Assembly (NCBI GenBank): GCA_027353395.1
Contig: DAIEHU010000024.1
Span: forward strand, 1-16,349
Origin: Desulfobacteraceae bacterium
GTDB taxonomy: Bacteria; Desulfobacterota; Desulfobacteria; Desulfobacterales; Desulfosalsimonadaceae
DNA: 16,349 bases
Direction of reading: 5' to 3'
The notes beneath the pieces are model-generated. The model was not told where the DNA came from, ran no database searches, and saw only the letters and a program-made list of their open reading frames with translations. This document shows, in pieces, positions 1 to 6,808 of this stretch. How positions within the stretch are numbered: position 1 is the first letter of the stretch; every line of letters begins with the position of its first letter. The position numbers were made by a program, and so were the translations under genes.

Positions 1-135
1 GATGGGATCGCCCACCACCCGATTGAACTGGGTCACCACCACCATTTCCGTTTCATCCACCACAAATGCGGATGCGGCAAATCCAATACAGACAACCGCA
101 GCAACAATCAGCAACGCGATATATTGAGTCTTCAT
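1..135 (-). CDS. hflC: HflC, N-terminal part (runs off left edge)
   Basis: These are the first 45 codons of the SPFH/Band 7 membrane protein HflC, partner of HflK. The HflKC complex surrounds the FtsH protease in the inner membrane and modulates its access to substrates. The translated start shows a short cytoplasmic tip (MKTQY), one hydrophobic segment at about residues 6-24, then the start of the Band 7 domain with the family-typical VVVTQFNRVVGDPI. The ATG at 135-133 overlaps the hflK TGA at 134-132 as ATGA, which implies translational coupling. The rest of the gene lies outside the window. The order hflK-hflC is the usual one, which supports the identification. Confidence 0.93.
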   Translation of the reverse strand, partial: MKTQYIALLIVAAVVCIGFAASAFVVDETEMVVVTQFNRVVGDPI

Positions 136-1178
136 TTTTGTAATCCCCATTTTTCTCCGAGATTGAGCAATGGCAACACATTCTTCTGACCCGAATCAAT
201 CACATATAATTCCCCCAGATTCGGAAACACCAGCTTCACCGTTTCCAGGTAGAGCCGTCGCCGGGTCACATCCTTGGCTTTGGCATACTCTTCATATTGA
301 GAGATAAACCGCGCCGCATCCCCTTTCGCCTCATTCACCCGTTCCGTGGCATAACCCTCGGATGACTTGATGGTCTGCTCCGCCTCTCCTTTTGCCTTGG
401 GAATGACCCTGTTGTATTCCTCCCTGGCTTCATAAATGAGCTTTTCTTTTTCCTGAACCGCCTGATTCACCTTGTTGAATGAATCCTGAACCGGTTCCGG
501 AACATTGGTATTGCCTAATTCCACCGTATCAATTTCAATGCCGGTCTTAGCCGCATCAAGCTCTTTTTGAAGCCAGATTTTTGCGGTATCGGCGATTTCC
601 TCCCGGTTGCTGATCACCTCATTAATGCTCCTGTCTCCCACCACAAGGCGCATGGACGACTCCGACAGATCCCTTAGGTACTGGGTTACATCTTTAACAT
701 TAAATAAATAATCATAGGAATTCTTGATCCGGTACTGCACAATCCAGGGGACCACCCCGACATTCAGATCGCCGGTCAGCATCAATGATTCATCCAGGCC
801 TTGGCCGCTGACACCCGCCCGTGGCATATCCGACTGATTTGACGTTAGCCCGAATTCCTCCTTGTATACCCGCAGTGTTTTCACTTTCGTTACTTTTTCA
901 ATGCCGGCAGGCAGTTTAAAATTCAATCCGGGCGGTTCCGTCCGGACATACTTTCCAAACCGCTGAACCACGCCGACTTCATTGACACCCACCGTGTAGA
1001 TCATGGATGTCCCTATAAACAGCACAAAAACCGCCAGAATCAGCAGCATCCAACCGCCAGGGAACTTATAACCTTTCAGCTTATCTAACATTTCATCCAT
1101 TTGAGGCGGCTTTATGCCGCCAGTGGCGGCGCTGCGTTCTTTCTGCTTTTGCTGCAGTTTTTCCCAATCCCAGTTCAT
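132..1178 (-). CDS. hflK: HflK, SPFH-family FtsH modulator
   Basis: A 348-residue HflK subunit of the membrane HflKC complex that regulates FtsH proteolysis. About 40 polar N-terminal residues precede a single membrane span at residues 42-60 (GWMLLILAVFVLFIGTSMI). The Band 7/SPFH domain follows from about residue 64 (GVNEVGVVQRFGKY), and then a long charged helical region at about 240-300. The C-terminal YLETVKLVFPNLGELYVID stretch is typical of HflK. It is shorter than the roughly 420-residue E. coli protein, mainly at the ends. The ATG at 1178 has AGGAAAG just upstream. It is the first gene of a leftward hflK-hflC operon, divergent from the DUF721 gene. Confidence 0.95.
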   Translation of the reverse strand: MNWDWEKLQQKQKERSAATGGIKPPQMDEMLDKLKGYKFPGGWMLLILAVFVLFIGTSMIYTVGVNEVGVVQRFGKYVRTEPPGLNFKLPAGIEKVTKVKTLRVYKEEFGLTSNQSDMPRAGVSGQGLDESLMLTGDLNVGVVPWIVQYRIKNSYDYLFNVKDVTQYLRDLSESSMRLVVGDRSINEVISNREEIADTAKIWLQKELDAAKTGIEIDTVELGNTNVPEPVQDSFNKVNQAVQEKEKLIYEAREEYNRVIPKAKGEAEQTIKSSEGYATERVNEAKGDAARFISQYEEYAKAKDVTRRRLYLETVKLVFPNLGELYVIDSGQKNVLPLLNLGEKWGLQK

Positions 1179-1216
1179 GACACTTTCCTATATCATTTAA
1201 ATGTGTGGATAATTTA

Positions 1217-1244
1217 TCTATAGGTAATAAACAGAGCCTTTCAA
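1217..1244 (-). promoter_or_regulatory. Predicted promoter for hflK-hflC
   Basis: On the minus strand TTGAAA (1244-1239) is followed, after 16 bp, by TATAGA (1222-1217), a good sigma-70 arrangement about 40 bp upstream of the hflK start. The -35 reads CTTGAAA with its preceding C, which is also the classical sigma-32 -35 element. The sigma-32 -10 (CCCCAT-type) is only loosely matched by CCTATAG at 14 bp spacing. A housekeeping promoter is therefore the safer reading. It lies in the 91-bp divergent gap between hflK and the DUF721 gene. Confidence 0.5.
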
Positions 1245-1269
1245 GTCAAGGAAAAACGGGGAAGATTTT

Positions 1270-1689
1270 ATGATTGCATTCACATCGTTTCAGCCATATT
1301 CTATGGCGAAAAAGACTTTTATGCGCCACGTGTTAAAAGAATCATCTTCGTTATGGACATATCAAAAAATGCAAAGCAGACGCCCTTATAAAAATACCGG
1401 TTCCGTTCATATCAAAGAAGTGCTTCATGCCATTATCGGCACTTGCCGCAAAGAAACCCACACAGACCTGGATGTCATCCGGCGTGTCTGGCATTCATCG
1501 TTCCAGGCGGCCATTACCGACAATGCGCAACCATCGGCTTTGAAGGAAAATATTTTGCTGATCACGGTCAAAAGTTCGACGGTGGCCCATCAACTTCGGT
1601 TTCAGCTCCACGATATCATACAAAAAATCAACCAGGAAATGGGGCATGACCGCATCGGTGAAATCAAGCTGAAAACAGGCAATTTTTAA
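1270..1689 (+). CDS. DUF721/DciA-like protein (putative helicase-loading factor)
   Basis: A 139-residue protein whose C-terminal two thirds (about 45-137) look like the DUF721 domain. A conserved-type W74 lies in RRVWHSSFQAAI, then comes a strand LLITVKSSTVAHQL (96-109), then IIQKINQEMG and IGEIKLKTG near the end. DUF721 contains DciA, proposed as the ancestral loader/operator of the DnaB replicative helicase in bacteria lacking DnaC or DnaI. The N-terminal 40 residues are basic and not recognised. The ATG at 1270 follows GGGGAAG. The TrmN6-like gene starts 2 bp after the stop. dnaX lies close downstream, so a replication role is plausible, but the assignment rests on motif resemblance only. 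Confidence 0.7.
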   Translation: MIAFTSFQPYSMAKKTFMRHVLKESSSLWTYQKMQSRRPYKNTGSVHIKEVLHAIIGTCRKETHTDLDVIRRVWHSSFQAAITDNAQPSALKENILLITVKSSTVAHQLRFQLHDIIQKINQEMGHDRIGEIKLKTGNF

Positions 1690-1691
1690 AT

Positions 1692-2378
1692 TTGAATCCC
1701 TTCACGGAAGGAATCGCTGACTCCATGGTTGACAGCTGCCTGAAAATCACACAACCTCCATATGGTTACCACTATTCGCTGGATGCGCTGGCCATCGCCG
1801 ACTTTGCAAAAATTCTTCCAGGCGACCGGATTCTTGATCTGGGCACCGGGTGCGGCGTTATCGCCATGATTCTGGCCGGCCGTCATCCGGATACGCTTAT
1901 CTATGGCGTTGAAATAGATAAGGAACAGGTGGATATCGGAAGGCGGAATATCACTGACAACCACATGACGAACCGCGTGGCCATCCTGCATCAGGATATT
2001 AAAACGATCTTGCCGGCTCTGATATCCGGCCCGGTGGATGTGGTGATATCCAATCCTCCCCACATCAAAAAAGCTTCCGGCCGGATCAATCCAAACGCCA
2101 GGATGGCCATTGCCCGGCATGAGATTCATGTCACCCTGCAAGACATCATTGAAGCAGCCCGGCGGATGCTTCGTCCGGCAGGCCGGCTCTTCATGGTGTA
2201 TCCGGCACACCGCATGACGGATGCCATCACCCAGATGCGGCAGGCTGGAATCGAGCCCAAAACCCTGTCTGTCATTTACACCCGGCCCGGCGTCCCCGCC
2301 CGGCGGATTCTTATTGAAGGTATCAAAGGCGGCGGGCCGGGCGTCACCATCACCCATCCAGTTTTTCTAAAGTCCTAA
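1692..2378 (+). CDS. TrmN6-like tRNA (adenine-N6) methyltransferase
   Basis: A 228-residue class I SAM-dependent methyltransferase of the TrmN6/YfiC group, which methylates N6 of A37 in tRNA1(Val) in E. coli. The family-like lead-in QPPYGYHYSLDALAIADF (21-38) precedes motif I LDLGTGCGVI (48-57). Acidic E74 in YGVEID would bind the SAM ribose, and motif IV is NPPH (121-124). The tail VPARRILIEGIKGGGPGV matches the group. The usual NPPY/NPPF aromatic is replaced by His. The listed start is TTG at 1692, 2 bp after the DUF721 stop. An ATG at 1725 (M12), preceded by GGAAGGA at a rather long 12-bp spacing, is an alternative that would keep all motifs. The exact tRNA target is inferred. Confidence 0.78.
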   Translation: MNPFTEGIADSMVDSCLKITQPPYGYHYSLDALAIADFAKILPGDRILDLGTGCGVIAMILAGRHPDTLIYGVEIDKEQVDIGRRNITDNHMTNRVAILHQDIKTILPALISGPVDVVISNPPHIKKASGRINPNARMAIARHEIHVTLQDIIEAARRMLRPAGRLFMVYPAHRMTDAITQMRQAGIEPKTLSVIYTRPGVPARRILIEGIKGGGPGVTITHPVFLKS

Positions 2379-2456
2379 CGGACATGGTGCAAACAGAGGG
2401 ATACCCTGTTGACGTCGCTTAAAACGTCTATTTGATGCCTTTCGGTTACTTTTTAT

Positions 2457-2485
2457 TTGACACCAAAGAACAAAGTGGATATTTT
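2457..2485 (+). promoter_or_regulatory. Predicted sigma-70 promoter for the tRNA-Ser pair
   Basis: A perfect -35 TTGACA (2457-2462) is followed, after exactly 17 bp, by TATTTT (2480-2485). A GC-rich stretch GCGGAC directly follows the -10, as in discriminators of stringently controlled stable-RNA promoters. The predicted transcript would begin near 2492, about 70 bp before the first tRNA. The rest of the 2379-2562 gap holds only a weak inverted repeat (GACGT at 2411, ACGTC at 2424) followed by T-rich sequence, which could weakly terminate the upstream transcript. Confidence 0.6.
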
Positions 2486-2562
2486 GCGGACTTTATAAGA
2501 GGCGTTCAGGAATCAACGCGGATTTTCATATGGTGAATCAAATAGTGGGCGCTTGATCATTT

Positions 2563-2652
2563 GGAGAGGTGGCCGAGCGGCTGAAGGCGCCGCTCTCGAA
2601 AAGCGGTATCCTGTAACCGGGATCGTGGGTTCAAATCCCACCCTCTCCGCCA
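2563..2652 (+). tRNA. tRNA-Ser (anticodon CGA)
   Basis: A 90-nt class II tRNA. The acceptor stem GGAGAGG pairs with CCTCTCC (2642-2648), followed by discriminator G and an encoded CCA. The anticodon stem CCGCT/AGCGG encloses loop CTCGAAA, giving anticodon CGA, which reads UCG. The long variable arm (around TATCCTGTAACCGGGATC) and the absence of a Leu-type anticodon fix it as serine. The T arm is GTGGG-TTCAAAT-CCCAC. It is first of two tandem serine tRNAs, 33 nt apart. Confidence 0.97.
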
Positions 2653-2685
2653 TTTTACATATCGCATCTGATTTCATAAGTTTAC

Positions 2686-2775
2686 GGAGAGATGGCCGAG
2701 CGGCTGAAGGTGCACGCCTGGAAAGCGTGTGTGCTCGAAAGGGTACCGAGGGTTCGAATCCCTCTCTCTCCGCCA
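2686..2775 (+). tRNA. tRNA-Ser (anticodon GGA)
   Basis: A 90-nt class II tRNA with acceptor GGAGAGA pairing with TCTCTCC (2765-2771), discriminator G and encoded CCA. The anticodon stem CACGC/GCGTG carries loop CTGGAAA, giving anticodon GGA, which reads UCC and UCU. The T arm is GAGGG-TTCGAAT-CCCTC, and the variable arm is long as in serine tRNAs. It probably shares a precursor with the upstream tRNA-Ser(CGA). No clear intrinsic terminator follows, so read-through into dnaX (start 2954) is possible. Confidence 0.97.
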
Positions 2776-2953
2776 CGCTTAACCGGCACAACACCCCTTT
2801 CCCTTCAATCTGTCTATAAAAATCCGCTCCTGCTGTTTGTGCATCCGCCGAATGGTCACTTGGATGGGAACCGCTACGGAAAACCATAAACGCCTTTTTA
2901 CGAGATCATCTTTATTTAAACCATCACGCAAGAATTTCGATTGGGAACACGTC

Positions 2954-4615
2954 ATGGCTTACTTGGTGCTTGCACGGAAATACCGTCCCCAGCGATTTGA
3001 GGATGTCGTCAAACAGGACCATATCACCAAAGCGTTGGGCAATGCCCTCACGTCCGGCCGGCTGGCCCATGCCATTCTTTTCTCCGGCCCCAGGGGCACC
3101 GGTAAGACTACCATCGCCCGGATTCTGGCCAAATGTGTGAATTGTGAATCCGGGCCCACTGCGATCCCTTGCAATGCCTGCCGGTCATGCGTTGAAATCA
3201 CTTCCGGCCATGCGGCGGATGTGTTTGAAATCGATGGCGCATCCAACAATAAAGTCGACAATATACGTGAAATCCGTGAAAATGCCCATTACATGCCGGC
3301 GCACAGCCAGTATAAAATTTATATTATTGATGAAGTACACATGCTCTCGGATTCGGCCTTTAACGCGCTGCTCAAAATCCTTGAGGAACCGCCGGGCCAT
3401 GTCAAATTTTTTTTCGCCACCACGGAACCCAATAAAATTCCCATCACCATTCTTTCCCGGTGCCAGCGCCATGACTGCCGACGGGTGGATATTGACGCCA
3501 TCATTGACCACATGGCGAGCCTTTGCCGGAAAGAACATATTGATATCAGCCGCGAAGCGCTCACCATTATCGGCCGTGAGGCGGACGGCAGCATCCGGGA
3601 CGCCCTAAGCCTTCTGGACCTGATGATTACGAGCGCATCCGGCCCCATCGGCACGGAACAGATCGTGGATATTCTGGGAGGCCTGGACCGGCAGAGCCTG
3701 TTTGAAATGTCCCAGGCCATATTCGACAGGGATGCCGGAAAAATCATCGATATCATCGACCGGCTCTACGACCGGGGCCAGCATATGGTAAAACTGTTTT
3801 CCGAATTTATTGAACATTTCAGGAACCTTCTGGTGGTCAAGCTGGACAGCGGCCCCAGGGCGCTTTCCAATGTTGCGGAATTTGAACAGCAACTCATGCG
3901 CGAACAGGTCCGGGAAATCCCAAAAACACGCATCAACCAGATACTGGACATGCTTTTTAAGGAGGAGTCCAGCGTCCGGTTTTCCGCCCAGCCCAGGCTG
4001 GCTATGGAAATTGCTTTTTTCCGCATATTGCAGCTGCCGCCTGCGATGTCCATCGACACCCTCATCGACAAAATCGACATGTTAAAAAAGTGGCTTCCGC
4101 AACTGGATGCTCCGGCTTACCCGATACCTGCTTCAGAAAAGAAAATATCGCCGGATGAAATAAAGGAAAACCATCCTCAGGCGTCTTTTCCATCCACACC
4201 CGAAAACCGCCAGGCAAGCATTGATCCGGATGAACCGGCGGCAACGTCATGGGAAAAAATCCTTGCAATCATGGCCGAAGAACAACCCTTATTAAAAGCC
4301 TGCTTCTCCGACAGCACGGCAAAAAAAAACGCGTCTGACGCGCTTGATATCTCTTTTACAACCAGTCAGTTCAATATACACTTTGCTCAAAAGCCAGGCA
4401 ACCGGGACATATTGCAAGCCATATGCAACCGCTATTTTGGGGAAAAAATAAAAATTTCCCTCACTCCCCGCTTGCCGGACGCCGATGCATCCCGGACAAA
4501 AAAACTGGATGCCAGACTTTTAGAAGCAGAGGCGCTCAGCCATCCGGTGGTTGCGGCAGCCATGAAATTATTCAAAGGTAAAATCGTTGGAATCAAACTC
4601 TTACAGGAGGCCTGA
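2954..4615 (+). CDS. dnaX: DNA polymerase III subunit tau (DnaX)
   Basis: A 553-residue clamp-loader ATPase that assembles the beta clamp on DNA and, as tau, bridges polymerase and helicase. The start is ATG 2954 (MAYLVLARKYRPQRF), the universal DnaX N-terminus, with GGGAA upstream. An in-frame extension to 2837 has no support. Walker A GPRGTGKT is at 45-52. Zinc cysteines are C64, C73, C76 and C79. Walker B IIDEVH is at 124-129, and sensor/SRC C170 lies in ILSRCQ. A polar linker at about 380-430 leads to the C-terminal domain from W433. An A9 run at codon 456 followed by a hairpin suggests a truncated gamma-like form of about 461 residues. The gene leads the ybaB-recR-ykgJ-murI run. Confidence 0.97.
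   Translation: MAYLVLARKYRPQRFEDVVKQDHITKALGNALTSGRLAHAILFSGPRGTGKTTIARILAKCVNCESGPTAIPCNACRSCVEITSGHAADVFEIDGASNNKVDNIREIRENAHYMPAHSQYKIYIIDEVHMLSDSAFNALLKILEEPPGHVKFFFATTEPNKIPITILSRCQRHDCRRVDIDAIIDHMASLCRKEHIDISREALTIIGREADGSIRDALSLLDLMITSASGPIGTEQIVDILGGLDRQSLFEMSQAIFDRDAGKIIDIIDRLYDRGQHMVKLFSEFIEHFRNLLVVKLDSGPRALSNVAEFEQQLMREQVREIPKTRINQILDMLFKEESSVRFSAQPRLAMEIAFFRILQLPPAMSIDTLIDKIDMLKKWLPQLDAPAYPIPASEKKISPDEIKENHPQASFPSTPENRQASIDPDEPAATSWEKILAIMAEEQPLLKACFSDSTAKKNASDALDISFTTSQFNIHFAQKPGNRDILQAICNRYFGEKIKISLTPRLPDADASRTKKLDARLLEAEALSHPVVAAAMKLFKGKIVGIKLLQEA
4321..4342 (+). promoter_or_regulatory. Candidate dnaX slippage/frameshift site (A9 run plus inverted repeat)
   Basis: Nine consecutive A (4321-4329) lie in the dnaX frame as GCA AAA AAA AAC, so the heptamer A AAA AAA (4321-4327) is in the exact phase needed for tandem -1 slippage. 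A one-base spaced perfect inverted repeat CGCGTC-T-GACGCG (4330-4342) follows without a gap. In the -1 frame (or with one A inserted in the mRNA) the codons are AAA CGC GTC TGA, stopping at 4336-4338. The product would be about 461 residues, cut inside the tau C-terminal domain. E. coli uses -1 frameshifting and Thermus thermophilus transcriptional slippage on an A-run to make gamma. Confidence 0.65.
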
Positions 4616-4616
4616 A

Positions 4617-4928
4617 ATGAACAATATGAAGCAGTTAATGAAACAGGCGCAGCAGATGCAAAATAAAATGGCCAAAATGCAGGAAGAAATGGCATTAAAA
4701 ACAGTTGAAGCATCTGCCGGCGGGGGCATGGTCAAAGTGGTGGCGAACGGCAAACAGGAAATCGTTTCCATCCGCATCGAAAAAGAGGTGGTTGATCCGG
4801 AAGATGTTGAAATGCTGCAAGACTTAATTCTTGCAGCCGTCAACGAAGCTTTGACGCAATCCCAGAAAATGGTGTCAAACGAAATGAGCAAACTGACCGG
4901 TGGCTTGAATATTCCCGGTCTGATGTAA
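4617..4928 (+). CDS. ybaB: YbaB/EbfC family nucleoid-associated protein
   Basis: A 103-residue small DNA-binding protein of the YbaB/EbfC family, a homodimer that coats DNA. It is commonly encoded between dnaX and recR, as here. The N-terminal helix is Met/Gln/Lys rich (MKQLMKQAQQMQNKMAKMQEEM). The core AGGGMVKVVANGKQEIVSIRI (44-64) and DLILAAVNEALTQSQ (75-89) match the family, and the protein ends NIPGLM. The start is ATG 4617, one base after the dnaX TGA, with a perfect AGGAGG (4605-4610) at 6 bp. An upstream in-frame ATG at 4587 lies inside dnaX and lacks such a site. Confidence 0.95.
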   Translation: MNNMKQLMKQAQQMQNKMAKMQEEMALKTVEASAGGGMVKVVANGKQEIVSIRIEKEVVDPEDVEMLQDLILAAVNEALTQSQKMVSNEMSKLTGGLNIPGLM

Positions 4929-4958
4929 CGATTTGAATAAAACCATCATCGCAGAGCC

Positions 4959-5558
4959 ATGAACCATTATCCTGCTTCCATCAAAAAAGTCATTCACAGC
5001 TTGAACCGGCTGCCCGGCATCGGCGCCAAAACAGCGGAACGGCTGGCCATGCATTTACTGAATGCGCCTGAATCCGACGTTCTGGAACTGGCTCGCAACT
5101 TAAGCGAGCTGAAAAGGAACGTCCGGCTTTGCGCCCGGTGCTTTGCATTAAGCGATGGAGACCTTTGCGGCATTTGCAGCAACCCCGCGCGGGATACCGC
5201 CATGCTGTGTGTTGTGGAAAACCAGGCCGACATGGTAGCAATCGAAAAATCAGGCGCTTATACAGGCACTTATCATCTGCTCCTGGGTTTGCTTTCTCCC
5301 ATGGACAATATCGGCCCCAGCGATATCCGCATCAAGGAGCTTCTGGAAAAAGCAGCCAGCGGGACTGTGAGGGAAATCATTCTCGCCATCAGCACCAGTG
5401 TGGAAGGCGAGGCGACCGCAAGCTATATTTCCGAGCGCCTCACCCGGTTTCCCGTGGCGGCCACCCGGATCGCGTCTGGCGTTCCGGTGGGCGGCGAATT
5501 AAAATATGTGGATCAGGTCACCTTAAAAAAAGCCATGGAGGCGCGGCATGCCATTTAA
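4959..5558 (+). CDS. recR: Recombination mediator RecR
   Basis: A 199-residue RecR, which with RecF and RecO loads RecA at single-stranded gaps. The helix-hairpin-helix LPGIGAKTAERLA is at 18-30. The zinc finger uses C58, C61, C70 and C73. The Toprim domain begins at LCVVENQADMVAIE (83-96), with acidic E87 and D91. The C-terminal GVPVGGELKYVDQVTL is the conserved Walker-B-like tail. Length and order are standard. The start at ATG 4959 has only a weak ribosome site, 30 bp after ybaB. The final 11 bp overlap the next gene's start, which suggests coupled translation. Confidence 0.97.
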   Translation: MNHYPASIKKVIHSLNRLPGIGAKTAERLAMHLLNAPESDVLELARNLSELKRNVRLCARCFALSDGDLCGICSNPARDTAMLCVVENQADMVAIEKSGAYTGTYHLLLGLLSPMDNIGPSDIRIKELLEKAASGTVREIILAISTSVEGEATASYISERLTRFPVAATRIASGVPVGGELKYVDQVTLKKAMEARHAI

Positions 5559-5970
5559 GTCCGTTCGGCCCGAAGATTTGTTCGAATGCCAAAAGTGCGG
5601 GGATTGCTGCAAAGGGTTCGGCGGCACCTACGTCACGCAGACGGATATCGAAGCCATCTCGAAATTTATCGGAACCCACCCGGACACCTTTGCCCGGGAT
5701 TACTGCCAGATGTCCGGGGGATCGCCGGTGCTTGCCCAGAAAAAAGATCAATATTGCATTTTCTGGGACGCGGCGAGAATGTGTACGATTCATCCGGTCA
5801 AACCCCGCATGTGCAAAGCATGGCCGTTTATCGAAAGCGTGGTGGTCGACCCGGCCAACTGGGAAATCATGTCCGGGAGCTGCCCTGGGATTCGAACGGA
5901 ATTCCCGCTGCCTGTCGTACAGGGGGTAGTCAAAAAAATATTATCCGAAAATCGCCGGGCTAAGGAATAA
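5548..5970 (+). CDS. YkgJ-family CxxCxxCC cluster protein
   Basis: A 140-residue protein of the YkgJ family (putative zinc- or iron-chelating domain). Cysteines C14, C17, C20 and C21 form the hallmark CQKCGDCC. The second half supplies C70, C79, H82, C89 and C112, including MCTIHPVKPRMCKAWPF. This arrangement would hold a metal or Fe-S cluster; no biochemical function can be read from it. The start at ATG 5548 has GGAGG at 6 bp and lies inside the end of recR. It ends 9 bp before murI. Its place between recR and murI may simply reflect operon packing in this lineage. Confidence 0.88.
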   Translation: MPFKSVRPEDLFECQKCGDCCKGFGGTYVTQTDIEAISKFIGTHPDTFARDYCQMSGGSPVLAQKKDQYCIFWDAARMCTIHPVKPRMCKAWPFIESVVVDPANWEIMSGSCPGIRTEFPLPVVQGVVKKILSENRRAKE

Positions 5971-5979
5971 TCGATCGTC

Positions 5980-6765
5980 ATGATTGGGGTTTTTGATTCA
6001 GGTATCGGCGGCCTTACGGTTGTCCGCGCCATTATGGATACGCTTCCGGGATATGACATGATTTATTTCGGAGATACCGCCCGAACGCCTTACGGGAATA
6101 AGAGCAGTAAAACGGTTATTGACTACTCCCTCCAGAACACGGAATTTCTCATCAAGCAGGGGGCGGAAATGATTGTCATGGCCTGCAACACCGCCTCCAG
6201 CGTCGCCACCGACGCGTTACAATCGCGGTTCAGCCTGCCCATCTTCGAGGTTATTTCCCCGGCAGTGAATCATTCCCTGAAAATGACGAAAAAATCGGTC
6301 ATCGGGGTGATCGGCACCCGGGCCACCGTCGCCAGCGGTATTTATGAAAAAAAAATCAAGGAAAGAAAGCCTGAAGCAAAAGTGTATTCCGCGGCCTGCC
6401 CACTTCTGGTGCCGCTGGTGGAAGAAGGATGGCTGAAACGGCCGGAAACCCGGATGATCGTCAAAAAATACCTTCATCCCTTAAAAATGAAACAGATCGA
6501 CACCCTGATTCTCGGCTGCACCCACTATCCCCTGCTGATTCCCATTATCGAGCATAAAATCGGGAAGCGGGTGCGGGTGATCAGCTCTTCCACCACCGTC
6601 GCCGAACAAATTCAATCCTTTCTGACCGATAACCCGGAACTGGACCGGGAGATGTCCAAAACCGGCCATACTAAATTTTTCGTCTCCGACATCACCCCCC
6701 AGTTTGAAAAAATCGCCAAATCCGTTATTCGCCAGCATATTGAACTCAAACATGTGAGCCTTTAA
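5980..6765 (+). CDS. murI: Glutamate racemase MurI
   Basis: A 261-residue cytoplasmic enzyme that interconverts L- and D-glutamate for peptidoglycan. The N-terminal FDSGIGG (5-11) carries the catalytic D6-S7 pair. PYGN is at 37-40. The two catalytic cysteines are C69 in MACNTAS and C180 in LGCTHYP, with H182. Length is normal. The start MIGVFDSGIGG is the family-standard position. AAGGA at 5962-5966 is somewhat far (13 bp), so translation may depend on the preceding gene, which ends 9 bp upstream. It is last in the rightward run and faces the CLC gene tail to tail across 43 bp; no convincing terminator hairpin is visible there. Confidence 0.96.
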   Translation: MIGVFDSGIGGLTVVRAIMDTLPGYDMIYFGDTARTPYGNKSSKTVIDYSLQNTEFLIKQGAEMIVMACNTASSVATDALQSRFSLPIFEVISPAVNHSLKMTKKSVIGVIGTRATVASGIYEKKIKERKPEAKVYSAACPLLVPLVEEGWLKRPETRMIVKKYLHPLKMKQIDTLILGCTHYPLLIPIIEHKIGKRVRVISSSTTVAEQIQSFLTDNPELDREMSKTGHTKFFVSDITPQFEKIAKSVIRQHIELKHVSL

Positions 6766-6808
6766 GAATAGGTTAGCCTGCCAAACAATGCGAAATGGCA
6801 AGGGCCGG

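Noticed and set aside
1686..2357. Minus-strand 223-codon frame
   Set aside because: It is fully antisense to the TrmN6-like methyltransferase, which has motif I and NPP motifs in register.
2513..2887. Minus-strand 124-codon frame over the tRNA pair
   Set aside because: The repeated GFEP...RAAPSAARP product is the well-known spurious translation of antisense serine tRNA genes.
2837..2953. 39-residue in-frame N-terminal extension of dnaX
   Set aside because: DnaX proteins begin at MAYLVLARKYRP; the extension is not family-like and ATG 2954 has a suitable ribosome site.
5129..5929. Plus-strand 266-codon frame across recR and the YkgJ gene
   Set aside because: It overlaps two well-supported genes in another frame; the product is Arg/Gly/Ser-rich and typical of a GC-bias shadow.
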